Part shown: positions 1 through 8,365 of the stretch, piece by piece
Layout of the letters: the number at the start of each line of letters is the position of its first letter
How positions within the stretch are numbered: the stretch's first letter is position 1
Assembly (NCBI GenBank): GCA_002474325.1
Contig: DKNL01000280.1
Location: 1-21,430, forward strand
Length of the DNA: 21,430 nt
Direction: 5' to 3'
DNA from: Opitutales bacterium UBA7389
GTDB taxonomy: Bacteria; Verrucomicrobiota; Verrucomicrobiia; Opitutales; Opitutaceae
Notes under the pieces: generated by a model
Database searches by the model: none
Told to the model about the DNA's origin: nothing
The model's input: the letters and a program-made list of their open reading frames with translations, nothing else
Translations under genes and position numbers: made by a program

Positions 1-243
1 AATACAGACGGGGCTCAAGTTTGCCTAGACTCCGCACCTAGGTGGGCTGTTTGGCCCGGCAAGGGAATACTGTCCTTCGGCAGTAATCAAAAAGAAGGCA
101 AGACGATAATCGACATCGCGCGACACACCGCGAAAGTCATTCAACTCAGCGAACATCTGGGAGGCTGGAAACCGCTCTCCGAAGCGGATATTTTCGAAGT
201 AGAATATTGGGAGCTCGAACAAGCCAAATTGAAAAACTGCTGA
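1..243 (+). CDS. Class II aldolase/adducin family protein, C-terminal fragment
   Basis: The reading frame is open from the first base to TGA at 241-243 and encodes the last 80 residues of a protein that begins outside the window. The fragment contains APRWAVWPGKGILSFG, then a helical stretch, then LGGWKPLSEADIFEVEYW and ELEQAKLKN at the end. This closing pattern (GKG...FG, LGGW, D-[IL]-F-[ED]-[VM]-EYW-x-LEQAKL) is what I recall from class II aldolases related to the aldolase half of RhaE/rhamnulose-1-phosphate aldolases. Those are zinc enzymes that split ketose phosphates or related acids. The metal-binding histidines and the substrate are outside the window. No downstream gene lies on the same strand for 2.2 kb, so this is probably the last gene of its transcript. 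Confidence is good for the superfamily and low for the substrate. Confidence 0.68.
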   Translation, partial: NTDGAQVCLDSAPRWAVWPGKGILSFGSNQKEGKTIIDIARHTAKVIQLSEHLGGWKPLSEADIFEVEYWELEQAKLKNC

Positions 244-595
244 CTCAATGCACCCGCCTTTGCAACATAACCCTCTAAGCAAAAGCATGCCCATTATTGC
301 TAGTCACCAATTTCCAAGCACTCATTTTAAACCAGCACAGGCTCTTAGCTTATACTACACTTATCGGTAGACAAATATCGTATCAATTATCACGATCAAT
401 AAGGACATCCCTTCGCGGATAGACAGACTTACCCTCCCCAATAGATTAGCCGAGGGTAGGGTTGTTTATCGCAAGCAACCGCATTCTTGTGCCGTCTGAA
501 CTACCGGCCAGTTTGGGATCCGCCTTCGCAAAGGCTTCGGATGAGACGCGCAAACGAGCCTACCATGGGTGATGCCCTTGGTCCCCTCGCCCTAC
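244..595. other. Intergenic region between convergent genes, no gene recognised
   Basis: This gap of about 350 bases separates the 3' ends of the aldolase fragment and the ThuA gene. I see no convincing coding sequence in it. Three small symmetric elements are visible. ATCGT/ACGAT arms around an AATT centre lie at 377-396. TACCCTC and GAGGGTA arms flank a 15-base loop near 430-460. A GCCTT-CGCA-AAGGC hairpin lies near 522-536. Any of these could help end transcription, but none is followed by a clear T-run. Confidence 0.4.
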
Positions 596-1603
596 CTACT
601 CCTTCGCCGGGGCCAAGGCGGGGGCAATCGGCGGCAATTCGGCCGTTGGCGTCGTATCCACTTTTTTATATCCAATCGCGAAGAGAATACCGTCGAATAT
701 ATGCTGCATGATGACAGGATTCTTATAGGTGCCTTCTCGATGCCCAAAATTCGTGTAGAATAGCCTACCCTTTCCAATGTCTCGTACCCAGCTCACGGGC
801 ACTTCCCGATTCCCCGAAGGGTACTTACTGTTAAAGCGTTCGAACTTCTCCAGGCCTAACGGCTTCCGAACGGCCTCCTTGCTCATGTCTAAACTCACGA
901 GGATTCTTAGATTCTCCGGCCCGACGAAATTTGAAGGGAGGTACTGGTAGATTTCATCCTGGTACCAGAAGCCCCTTCCCCCGAACGCCTGGTTGAGCGG
1001 ATGAGTTGGATCATCGACCTTGAAAGCCCAGGTCCCGTTAGCTGTCCAAGGATGGCCATTGAATTGGCCACCCATCATTTCGGCTCCCCCGTCCCACTCG
1101 TAAAAATTATCGCTAGCCCCATGGATTCCGATGAGACCCCCGCCTCCTCTCACGAAGTCGAGTATCGCCTTTCGCTGACTTTCATTGGCGAACTTCAATT
1201 CCGAAGTACTGTTGAACAAGATTGCATGATACTGCTTAAGGTTCTTCTTATTAAATACTTTGTACTCATCTTCGAGATCCACCGAGAACGCCTTCGACTT
1301 GCGGGCCATCTCTTGCAGGGCAAAATTCGCGTGAGGGATCGACGTGTGGATAAAACCTTCGCAACGGTAGAACACCAATATGCGACGGATACGTTTTAGC
1401 TGCCGCTTCTTCAGCCCGGAATCTTGCGGCTGAGCTTGGCTAATCAGAACCTTCTCACTCGATACGATTCGCATGAAACGCTCTTTGGCACGGTCCTCCC
1501 ACATAGTCGGTGGCTGGTCTTGGGCCTCGAGAGCCGAAAAACAGCCCAAGGCAAACAGGAGGGCAGTACTCTTGCTGAGAAAAAGTTGCATAGAATGAAT
1601 CAT
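596..1603 (-). CDS. Secreted ThuA-domain (trehalose-utilisation-like) protein
   Basis: The protein has 335 residues. It begins with a signal-peptide-like stretch (residues 1-27, hydrophobic core STALLFALGCFSALEA), followed by a charged spacer. From about residue 73 to 315 there is a ThuA-like class-I-amidotransferase fold. The markers are RRILVFYRCEGFIHTSIP, the beta-strand-turn YHAILFNSTSE, FVRGGGGLIGIHGASD (150-165), MMGGQFNGHPW and a late GKGRLFYTNFGHRE. ThuA proteins are linked to trehalose or other sugar metabolism, but the reaction is generally unknown, and many PVC bacteria carry exported paralogues. A proline/alanine-rich tail ends the protein. The next possible start, Met5, would also keep the signal peptide. 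No Shine-Dalgarno is obvious. It stands alone on its strand next to the broken gene at 1723-2141. Confidence 0.85.
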   Translation of the reverse strand: MIHSMQLFLSKSTALLFALGCFSALEAQDQPPTMWEDRAKERFMRIVSSEKVLISQAQPQDSGLKKRQLKRIRRILVFYRCEGFIHTSIPHANFALQEMARKSKAFSVDLEDEYKVFNKKNLKQYHAILFNSTSELKFANESQRKAILDFVRGGGGLIGIHGASDNFYEWDGGAEMMGGQFNGHPWTANGTWAFKVDDPTHPLNQAFGGRGFWYQDEIYQYLPSNFVGPENLRILVSLDMSKEAVRKPLGLEKFERFNSKYPSGNREVPVSWVRDIGKGRLFYTNFGHREGTYKNPVIMQHIFDGILFAIGYKKVDTTPTAELPPIAPALAPAKE

Positions 1604-1722
1604 GATTAACTCAAATCGATAACGGATAATATGAACAATGCCGGCCTAACAGAACGGCAATGTCGAGGGATGATCCTTTTTTGCGGACAGAGCCGGCTGC
1701 AAGGAATAAAACAACTTTTCTT

Positions 1723-2141
1723 CTACTTTGCGGCTTTCGCGGCCTGCTTGGAGGCGTTTTTCATGGTCAATTCGGTTCGGCCTTCTATTTCTGGATACAG
1801 GTCCATCACAGATACCATACCTTTTTGGTAGTCTGGATTCGAGTCATGCAAGCCATACAAAATATACTATGTAGTCATTCACTTTGTTCAGGGAAAGATT
1901 CGAACAATCCTTTATGAACTTCAAGCCTCCGATGGCCGCAGCGACACCCTCTTGTGCTTCCTAACGCCTTATTCGCCCAGACATTCGACTCTCCATCGAT
2001 ATTTCCCGGTACTTCTCACCAATTCGTTAATCTTTAAGATAATGGCTTGAGCTTTCGCCAAATCAGCGACCAATGCCACTTGAATCGCTTGATATGAGAA
2101 CAGGATCGAAATCGCGATCGCGGTATACTTTTAGGTTTCAT
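1723..2141 (-). pseudogene. Broken gene for a small secreted protein of unknown family
   Basis: Read on the minus strand, an ATG at 2141-2139 is preceded by AGGAAAT, a fair Shine-Dalgarno. It opens MKPKS, and a shift of frame is then needed to continue into a hydrophobic signal-like segment (YTAIAISILFSYQA) and ALVADLAKAQAIILKINEL, ending at a TAA after WRVECLGE. A third frame continues EAQEGVAAAIGGLKFIKDC to NDYIVYFVWL. After one more shift, GLHDSNPDYQKGMVSVMDLY runs to a lysine/alanine-rich end (KNASKQAAKAAK) and TAG at 1725-1723. Joined, these make about 135-140 residues with protein-like composition throughout, so this looks like one gene with at least three disabling changes. I do not recognise the family. 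Sequencing errors would be an alternative explanation. Confidence 0.5.
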
Positions 2142-2447
2142 ATTTCCTGAGGGATTATGTTTCCTGGGAACGCAAAGAGGATACCGAATAACACCTTCGC
2201 TCTCCTACAAGGATCAAAAAATTTCCGTTTGCTGCCACCCGACAATTCATCTAAACCCCCTTAAGATTCTATACATAAGTAACTTAAATAAATTGCGTGC
2301 CTTCCGGTTTTCTAGCAGACTATTTCCAATCTTGAAGAAACCGATACGGTCATCTTGCATGCTGAGCCATCATCCCAAGGGCTCTCGTTGCCTAGCGAGA
2401 GCTTGATTGATCCCCTCCGAATTCGTGTCCCCCACAATTACTGAACT
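2142..2447 (+). promoter_or_regulatory. Leader/promoter region of the GntP operon
   Basis: These 306 bases precede the permease start and hold no gene I can support. An AT-rich stretch at about 2262-2296 contains TATACA, a possible -10 box, and an 11-base palindrome TAAGT-A-ACTTA at 2276-2286 that could be an operator. A strong hairpin follows at 2381-2402. There is no Shine-Dalgarno immediately before the ATG at 2448. The promoter assignment is a guess from composition; the symmetric elements are read directly. Confidence 0.3.
2381..2402 (+). promoter_or_regulatory. Hairpin in the 5' leader of the GntP gene
   Basis: GCTCTCG (2381-2387) and CGAGAGC (2396-2402) are perfect inverted arms around the 8-base loop TTGCCTAG. 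The stem ends 45 bases before the permease ATG, so it would sit in the untranslated leader if transcription starts upstream. It is not followed by a T-run, so it is unlikely to be an intrinsic terminator. A protein operator or an RNA stability or attenuation element are both possible. Confidence 0.4.
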
Positions 2448-4109
2448 ATGAACCCTATCATCATAAGCCTCATTGGAATGGCTGTAGTCATTTGCGGAAT
2501 CCTCGCAGTACGCATGCACGCCTTCCTCGCTCTGATCCTGGCCGCTTTCTGTGTCACTATTCTCACTTCTTCCGAAAAAGTGCTCCAGTATTCGCTGCAC
2601 ACCTCAGCTATTAAAGTCACGGCCGTAAACGAAGATATCCTAAACCTTGAGAAAATGCCTAAGGAGGGACGTTCCAGCCTCCTGCGACCTAACAGCAATG
2701 GACTCCTCCAAGTCGTGGCTTCGGGCGACCTTAAGCCGGTGTCGAGCGAAGGCGTGACCGAAGAGGCGCCTGCGATATTCATTCCTTCCGAGCCAGGAAC
2801 CGAACCATTAGTAGCAGACTATATCATCCATGATACCGAGCTCGCCGCTGCGGTTAGCGAATCGAAAAAAAACTGGGGCGCCCGTATCGCCGAGGGCCTC
2901 GGTAGCACCCTGACGAAAATCGCTCTTCTCATCGCGATGGCATCCATAATCGGCAAATGCCTTATGGACAGTGGCGGAGCTGAGAAGATCGTGGCCAGCA
3001 TAGCCAGAACGGTAGGCGAGAAGCGGATGCCCATGGCCTTTATCGGGAGCGGCTTCACCCTCGGTATTCCCGTCTTTTTCGATACCGTCTTCTATTTGCT
3101 GATGCCGCTTGGAAAAGCAATGCGCGTTAAAACGGGCCGAAACTACCTTCTGTACGTTCTGACGATTATCGCGGGGGCGACCATGGCTCACTCACTTGTT
3201 CCCCCCACCCCCGGTCCACTCTTTGTAGCCGCCGAAATGGGAATCGACATTGGCTTGATGATGATTGGAGGCATTTGCGTGGGTCTATTTACCGTCAGTT
3301 CAGGCTATCTTTGGGCCATCTACGCAAACAAGCGCTGGGAGGTGCCGCTGCGGGCCTCCGAGGAGCTCACGGAGGAGGAATTGAACAACATCGCCAATCG
3401 GGACGAATCCGAACTTCCAAGTCTAGGATTCTCTCTGCTACCCATTCTGCTACCGGTGGTCTTTATGGGTGGGTCTACCGCTATTTCCATGGTCGTTTTG
3501 AGATCGGCTGATCCCGCCTCCTGGCTTGTTTCTTTCAACAGAATAATGAGTATTCTTGGCGACAAGAACATTGCCATGACCATCGCCGCTCTGTGCGGAA
3601 TGGCCCTCTTGATTAGTTCGCGTCATACGCGCAAGCCGATGAAAGCCTTGGTCCAGTCCGCCCTATCAAGCGGTGGTATCATTATTCTAATTACGGCGGC
3701 TGGAGGCACTTTTGGTCACGTTCTACGGCAAACAGGTATCGCATTCACCATTCAGGATATGATGCCTTCTGCCCAGACCAGCCTCATACCTCTAGGGTTT
3801 TTCGTTTGCATGCTTATCCGTACTGCTCAAGGCTCAGCAACGGTGGCAATGATCACCTCAATAGGAATCATCGGCCCCATAATCGCCGGGCAAACGCTCA
3901 ACTACCACCCGATCTATATCGCTCTCGCCATCGGATGCGGTTCCAAACCGATCAGTTGGATGAACGATTCCGGGTTCTGGGTTATATCTAAAATGAGCGG
4001 ATTAACCGAAAAGGAAATGCTCAAAGCCAATACCACTATGGGTATTATCATGGCCTCGGTCGGGCTCTTTGTTTGTATCATCGGATCTAAAGTTCTCCCG
4101 CTGATTTGA
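2448..4109 (+). CDS. GntP-family sugar-acid:H+ symporter with large extra loop
   Basis: This inner-membrane permease has 553 residues, against about 440-450 for usual GntP members. GntP proteins import gluconate and related aldonic or uronic acids. Family hallmarks are clear: GLGSTLTKIALLIAMASIIGK (150-170), the SGGAEKI segment, FTLGIPVFFDTVFYLLMPL (203-221) and AHSLVPPTPGP (247-257). About ten further hydrophobic segments follow, and the C-terminal region reads SKPISWMNDSGFWVISKM. Between the second hydrophobic segment (ending near residue 41) and residue 148 lies a mostly hydrophilic block, where the family normally has fewer than 20 residues. The block has no cysteines and many Glu, Ser and Pro. 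The gene leads a compact operon with a sulfatase and an SMP-30 protein. The substrate is inferred from uxaC and uxaE nearby and could be a different sugar acid. Confidence 0.9.
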   Translation: MNPIIISLIGMAVVICGILAVRMHAFLALILAAFCVTILTSSEKVLQYSLHTSAIKVTAVNEDILNLEKMPKEGRSSLLRPNSNGLLQVVASGDLKPVSSEGVTEEAPAIFIPSEPGTEPLVADYIIHDTELAAAVSESKKNWGARIAEGLGSTLTKIALLIAMASIIGKCLMDSGGAEKIVASIARTVGEKRMPMAFIGSGFTLGIPVFFDTVFYLLMPLGKAMRVKTGRNYLLYVLTIIAGATMAHSLVPPTPGPLFVAAEMGIDIGLMMIGGICVGLFTVSSGYLWAIYANKRWEVPLRASEELTEEELNNIANRDESELPSLGFSLLPILLPVVFMGGSTAISMVVLRSADPASWLVSFNRIMSILGDKNIAMTIAALCGMALLISSRHTRKPMKALVQSALSSGGIIILITAAGGTFGHVLRQTGIAFTIQDMMPSAQTSLIPLGFFVCMLIRTAQGSATVAMITSIGIIGPIIAGQTLNYHPIYIALAIGCGSKPISWMNDSGFWVISKMSGLTEKEMLKANTTMGIIMASVGLFVCIIGSKVLPLI

Positions 4110-4133
4110 ATGACCAAACTGTTTCAACTTTGA
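4110..4133 (+). other. Seven-codon mini-ORF bridging permease and sulfatase genes
   Basis: An ATG begins on the base after the permease stop, reads MTKLFQL and stops with TGA two bases before the sulfatase ATG at 4136. Neither junction has a Shine-Dalgarno. The arrangement would let ribosomes terminate and restart, coupling sulfatase to permease translation. It may be chance, since only seven codons are involved. Confidence 0.25.
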
Positions 4134-4135
4134 CT

Positions 4136-5659
4136 ATGAAGACCATCCAATACCGTCACCTACTTGTGCTGTTGCTATATACACTTTTCCTCTCGACCTC
4201 TCAGGCAGCAGATCGACCACCCGTGTTGAGCTCGTCTAAACCAAACATCCTTTACATATATACCGACGATCAGTCGGACCGCACGGTCAGTAGTTACGAG
4301 CGAGCAGAGCCTTGGGTCAATACGCCCAACATTGATCGGCTCGCTGAAAAAGGTGTTCGTTTCAAGCACGCCTACAACGGCACATGGTGCATGCCAGCCC
4401 GGGCGACTTTCCTCACAGGAAAACTCCCCTACGGCGTCGAGTCTATGAGAATGGAAGGAGACTATCCAGGAAGCGAATACGACTCGCAAAAAACCCCATT
4501 TTGGATGAACTCTTTCAAGCAAGCGGGCTACACGACCGCTCAAATCGGCAAGTGGCATACCGGCACGGATACGGGATATAGCCGGGATTGGGATTTCCAA
4601 ATCGTCTGGAATCGACCCAAGTTCCCCAAGAACTCAGGCGCATACTACGACAACCAATTGATTTCCTTTCAAGGGAGGAAGGAGAAGTTGATTAAAGGAT
4701 ATTCGACTGACAACTACACAAAATGGGCAGTCGACTATTTGAAAGGAGAGGGCCGGGATCCTGACAAGCCCTGGCTTCTCTGGCTCTGCTACGCCGGAAG
4801 CCATGGACCATTCACCCCAGCTTCTCGCCATGAGGGGCTCCTTCCCGAGGATACGCCTGTCTCATTCCCCTACGATTTCAAAGGACCTCGTCCTGGTAAG
4901 CCGCAATACGTCAAGGATCGACAAGCCTGGACTCGAGGAGACGATGGAAAGTACTACTCGATGAACCGCCCACCCCGAGGTGGCGAATTCCACGAAAGTT
5001 CTCGGCGTTACCAGGAAACCGTAATGAGCCTGGACGATGGTGTCGGGCAACTGATCACGACACTAGAAGAGACCGGACAGCTCGAGAACACTCTGATCAT
5101 CTTCACTTCTGACCAGGGATTCGCCTGGGGTCAGCACGGCTTCCAGCATAAGCAAGCGCCTTACGATGCCAACATAGCCTGCCCGCTGATCATATCTTTT
5201 CCTGGACGCATCCCAGAAGGCAAAGTGTCTTCAACGCCCGTCGGCGGCCAGGACCTTGTACCGACGATGTTTACCTTCGCGGATGTGGAATTGCCATGGG
5301 AAATGCATGGCCGGGACCTTTCAAGTATCTTGGAAAATCCTGAGGGCGATAGCGATCACGCTGTATTGCTTACTTACACCGATCGTGCCTATGGATCGGA
5401 CACAAGAGAGCTACCCGCTGATACCTACGGAAGCAACGGTATCCCCTGGTGGGTTTCCTACCGGAAAAACGCCTACAAGTACATCATGAGCCTCGCCCCG
5501 GGTGAGATTGACGAACTCTACAATATCAATGCCGATCCGGATGAGCTCGTCAATCTGGCCAACTATCCTGAGTACCAGTCCCTACTATTTGAATACAAGC
5601 GGGAAATGATCGCCGAACTCAAAAGGACCGGCGCCCCATTCGTCGATCAAATTCATTAA
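4136..5659 (+). CDS. Secreted S1-family sulfatase 1
   Basis: The protein has 507 residues and hydrolyses a sulfate ester, probably on a carbohydrate, outside the cytoplasm. The ATG at 4136 is preferred over an in-frame TTG at 4106 because MKTIQYRHLLVLLLYTLFLS begins a normal signal peptide ending near AQAAD. The metal-binding pair D44-D45 lies in YTDDQ. The nucleophile motif is C85-M-P-A-R89 followed by ATFLTGK. C85 is the residue converted to formylglycine, and this C-x-P-A-R form is accepted in the S1 family. The second metal cluster is D326-Q327 with H334 (SDQGFAWGQHG). AQIGKWHTG supplies the conserved Lys and His. The gene starts 26 bases after GntP and ends 19 bases before SMP-30, so the three are probably one operon. 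The sugar specificity cannot be read from sequence alone. Confidence 0.92.
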   Translation: MKTIQYRHLLVLLLYTLFLSTSQAADRPPVLSSSKPNILYIYTDDQSDRTVSSYERAEPWVNTPNIDRLAEKGVRFKHAYNGTWCMPARATFLTGKLPYGVESMRMEGDYPGSEYDSQKTPFWMNSFKQAGYTTAQIGKWHTGTDTGYSRDWDFQIVWNRPKFPKNSGAYYDNQLISFQGRKEKLIKGYSTDNYTKWAVDYLKGEGRDPDKPWLLWLCYAGSHGPFTPASRHEGLLPEDTPVSFPYDFKGPRPGKPQYVKDRQAWTRGDDGKYYSMNRPPRGGEFHESSRRYQETVMSLDDGVGQLITTLEETGQLENTLIIFTSDQGFAWGQHGFQHKQAPYDANIACPLIISFPGRIPEGKVSSTPVGGQDLVPTMFTFADVELPWEMHGRDLSSILENPEGDSDHAVLLTYTDRAYGSDTRELPADTYGSNGIPWWVSYRKNAYKYIMSLAPGEIDELYNINADPDELVNLANYPEYQSLLFEYKREMIAELKRTGAPFVDQIH

Positions 5660-5678
5660 CCTTGCCCTATAGCCCAAT

Positions 5679-6704
5679 ATGAACTGTCGAATTGCCATCC
5701 TTCTTTTCACCGCAGCAAACTTGATCGTGCCTCTATCCATCCTGGGACAAGATAGCGTCAACTTTCCGACCATAGGCGAAGTGCTTCGCCTAGACAAAGA
5801 AATCGATCAAGTCATCGACAAGGATGCCAAGATCGAAGTGCTCTCCTCCGGATTCACATGGAGCGAAGGACCGGCATGGGTTAATGAAGACGGGTATTTG
5901 ATTTTTTCCGACGTTTGGGAGAACCGGGTGATCAAATGGCAGGAAGGCGTGGGTGCGGAAGTGTTTCTGGAGCCTTCTGGGTATACCGGCATCGGACACT
6001 ACAGCCGTGGTCTGGGAAGCAATGGTCTAGCCATGGATAATCTGGGTCGCCTCATTTCCTGCGACCAAGGAGACCGCAGACTATCGGTCATGAAGTTCGG
6101 ACAAGGCAAGCGCACCATCGCCGACAACTACCAAGGTAAGCGTTTTAACAGCCCCAACGATGTGACCGTCGCGATCACGGGCCGAATATATTTTACGGAT
6201 CCTCCCTACGGCCTCCCTCAACACCAAGACGACACAACCCGCGAAATTGATTTCTGTGGCGTTTATTACTTGGATCGCAGCGGCGAAGTGTTGCTCATAA
6301 CCGACGAACTCCCTTTTCCCAATGGCATCGATCTATCCCACGATGAACGAACTTTGTTCGTCGCCCAATCAGACAGCGACAAGCCCATCGTCATGGCCTA
6401 CGATTTGAACGATGATGGCACAGCCAAGTCGTCGAAGGGAAAACTGCACTTCGATGCTTCGCCTTATCGAAAATACGGCCCCGGTAATCCGGATGGAATC
6501 AAGACCGACCAATCCGGGAATCTCTGGATAACGGGCATGGGTGGCGTCATGGTCGTGAATCCCGACGGCAAATTGATCGGCCACGTCATCACCGGCGAGC
6601 AAACTTCCAACTGCGCCTGGGGCGATAGCGGTTCAACTCTCTATATCACCGCCGATACCTACCTCTGCCGTATCCGAACCAAAGTTGTCGGGCGACGGTT
6701 TTAA
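5679..6704 (+). CDS. Exported SMP-30/gluconolactonase-like protein
   Basis: This is a six-bladed beta-propeller of the SMP-30/regucalcin/gluconolactonase family, 341 residues, with a signal peptide (residues 1-24, ending SILGQD). Such enzymes open sugar-acid lactones using one divalent metal. The expected ligands line up: E63 in SEGPAW, N160 in NSPND, N215 in FPNGID and D272 in NPDG. Blade repeats such as GYLIFSDVWENRVIKW, GRIYFTDPPYGL and NLWITGMGG are visible. It is the third gene of the GntP-sulfatase operon, which suggests it works on an imported or periplasmic sugar-acid lactone. It converges on sulfatase 2, with 31 bases between the two stops. It could act on another lactone, as the family is broad. 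Confidence 0.9.
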   Translation: MNCRIAILLFTAANLIVPLSILGQDSVNFPTIGEVLRLDKEIDQVIDKDAKIEVLSSGFTWSEGPAWVNEDGYLIFSDVWENRVIKWQEGVGAEVFLEPSGYTGIGHYSRGLGSNGLAMDNLGRLISCDQGDRRLSVMKFGQGKRTIADNYQGKRFNSPNDVTVAITGRIYFTDPPYGLPQHQDDTTREIDFCGVYYLDRSGEVLLITDELPFPNGIDLSHDERTLFVAQSDSDKPIVMAYDLNDDGTAKSSKGKLHFDASPYRKYGPGNPDGIKTDQSGNLWITGMGGVMVVNPDGKLIGHVITGEQTSNCAWGDSGSTLYITADTYLCRIRTKVVGRRF

Positions 6705-6735
6705 CGCTGATTTTTCTGCTACACTCGATTGCTTC

Positions 6736-8328
6736 CTAATTCTTCGACGGCGCTCGACCGGGCTGCGACTTATTATAATCCACCCGATCCTCATACGCTG
6801 GATTCTCGATTCCTAGCGCCTTCATTTTTTCGAGGGCGCTTTCCACGAATTCTGGATTGTATTTTCCGCTGGTATTAAAGCCTGGGTACTTGCGCGTCGT
6901 GCTGTAGCGGGGATAACTATCGAATACCTCTCCATAGCCAAGGATCCGGGGATCTCCCCCTTTGCGTAGCTCACTCTCCAATCGAGCGCCCAGTTTCTCG
7001 AGAATGGGCTTATACTTAGGATTGGTCGCCAAATTGTTGAGACAATGCGGATCGTTCTCCTTGTCGTAAAGCTCCTCAAGCGGGCGCTGACCGTAGGCCA
7101 ATTGCGACAAACGGGAATCCATGTCCGAGAGCATCAATGAATGGGAGGGGCTTCCATCGACATCCTTGTATTCGATTCCCGTCGGTAATCGTTCCGGATG
7201 CAAATTCCGGATGTAGTTATACTTCGCGGTGTGAATCGCCCGAATCGGATAGCCGAGATTATCTTTGCGAGCATGGGTATGCCTCTCCCTACCCGAAAGG
7301 ACGAAGTTCCTCGTGGGATCAATCTTTCCTTCTGACGACGATTTTAGAAGCGGCGTTAGGCTACGGCCGCCCATCTCCTCGGGAATAGACGCTCCCGCCG
7401 CTTCAAGGAAAGTGGGCGCCAGATCAATCAGGCTGACAAAATCGTCAATGAAACGCCCTTCGTGGACGATGCCTTTTCGCCAGGAAACAATCAGCGGCAT
7501 ATGCACGCCGTACTCGTAGTTATTAGCCTTGGCCCTGGGAAACGCCATTCCATTGTCGGCGGTGACTACGACAATTGTATTATCCAATTCACCGATACGC
7601 TCCAACTGCTTCAGCATTCTTCCTAGGTGGGAATCGAACCATTCGATTTCGAAGCCGTAATCAGCCACATCCTCACGAGTCAGTTCAGTCTCTGGCAGGA
7701 AGGCTGGAACAACGGTTTTATCGAGATCGAACCCATTCCGCTTGCCGGATCCTTGTTCGAAGACGCGATGGGCTTCGTGAGCTCCGAACCAGAACACAAA
7801 AGGCTTTCCATCTGGGCGAGTTTTCAAGAACTCCTCGAAATTCATGGCGTAATTCTTGTCGGAGATTCCCGATGCTGGAGGCTCTAGTTTGTGAATATTG
7901 AACTCCGGACCCGCAGGATTACGATCACGCTCCGGAAGTTTTCCCGGGCCCCAAGGCTTGCCGGTGTATCCAGGAAAATAGCCTTCCGTCTCCAAGAGCT
8001 CTGGATAAACTTTTAGGTGTTTGGGGAAGTTGGCAGCATGCGTTCCCGCTTCCTCGATTTCCCATATGTACTTGCCGGTCAGAAGGGCCGCTCGAGAAGG
8101 GCTGCATCCCGGAGCACTGCAATAAGCATTGTTGAAGACAACGCCTTGCCTCCCTAACCGATCGAAGGTCGGCGTATCCATAAAAGGCGATCCGTATATC
8201 CCCATGTGCTTCCAGGAAATGTCGTCGCCGATTGCCAGAAGGATGTTCGGCCGATCGTCAGCTAATAGAGTTCCAACACAAGCGACACAAGCGCTCATGG
8301 CTAAGGGTAAGAGGAAAAACGACTTCAT
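6736..8328 (-). CDS. Secreted S1-family sulfatase 2 (heparan N-sulfatase-like)
   Basis: The protein has 530 residues. It has a signal peptide (MKSFFLLPLAMSACVACVG, cut near LLADD), metal pair D35-D36 in IGDDIS, nucleophile motif C75-S-P-S-R79 followed by AALLTGKY, and second metal pair D258-N259 in TADNGM. The early region (NILLAIGDD, GIYGSPFMDTPTFDRLGRQG, then HLKVYPELLETEGYFPGYTGK) resembles the sulfamidase (N-sulfoglucosamine sulfohydrolase) branch more than arylsulfatase A. That branch includes both N- and O-sulfatases in marine bacteria, so the target is uncertain. The gene follows the TIM-barrel gene on the same strand, across 143 bases holding a REPIN-like repeat. A TATAAT sequence (minus strand, 8352-8347) lies just upstream of the ATG, and AATACTATAA occurs twice there, suggesting its own promoter. 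Confidence 0.92.
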   Translation of the reverse strand: MKSFFLLPLAMSACVACVGTLLADDRPNILLAIGDDISWKHMGIYGSPFMDTPTFDRLGRQGVVFNNAYCSAPGCSPSRAALLTGKYIWEIEEAGTHAANFPKHLKVYPELLETEGYFPGYTGKPWGPGKLPERDRNPAGPEFNIHKLEPPASGISDKNYAMNFEEFLKTRPDGKPFVFWFGAHEAHRVFEQGSGKRNGFDLDKTVVPAFLPETELTREDVADYGFEIEWFDSHLGRMLKQLERIGELDNTIVVVTADNGMAFPRAKANNYEYGVHMPLIVSWRKGIVHEGRFIDDFVSLIDLAPTFLEAAGASIPEEMGGRSLTPLLKSSSEGKIDPTRNFVLSGRERHTHARKDNLGYPIRAIHTAKYNYIRNLHPERLPTGIEYKDVDGSPSHSLMLSDMDSRLSQLAYGQRPLEELYDKENDPHCLNNLATNPKYKPILEKLGARLESELRKGGDPRILGYGEVFDSYPRYSTTRKYPGFNTSGKYNPEFVESALEKMKALGIENPAYEDRVDYNKSQPGRAPSKN

Positions 8329-8330
8329 TG

Positions 8331-8357
8331 TTATAGTATTCGACTAATTATAGTATT
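8331..8357 (-). promoter_or_regulatory. Possible -10 box and direct repeat before sulfatase 2
   Basis: On the minus strand AATACTATAA occurs twice, at 8357-8348 and 8340-8331, 17 bases apart. The upstream copy runs into TATAAT at 8352-8347. No good -35 is visible at the right distance, since that place is occupied by the inverted repeat arm. An initiation here would give a leader of only about 12 bases. Confidence 0.3.
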
Positions 8358-8365
8358 ATTTCTCC

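Noticed and set aside
25..294. 89-codon minus-strand frame at the left edge
   Set aside because: It overlaps the aldolase C-terminus in antisense, and the plus-strand frame has recognisable family motifs.
377..396. ATCGT...ACGAT symmetric element as a GntR-type operator
   Set aside because: It lies between two convergent 3' ends, far from any start, and the arms are only five bases.
1631..1917. Overlapping plus-strand frames of 66 and 85 codons
   Set aside because: The minus strand here carries the protein-like end of the broken secreted-protein gene. The plus frames are its shadows.
4106..4135. TTG start ten codons upstream for sulfatase 1
   Set aside because: It would put a polar stretch before the signal peptide and overlap the permease stop. 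The ATG at 4136 gives a normal leader.
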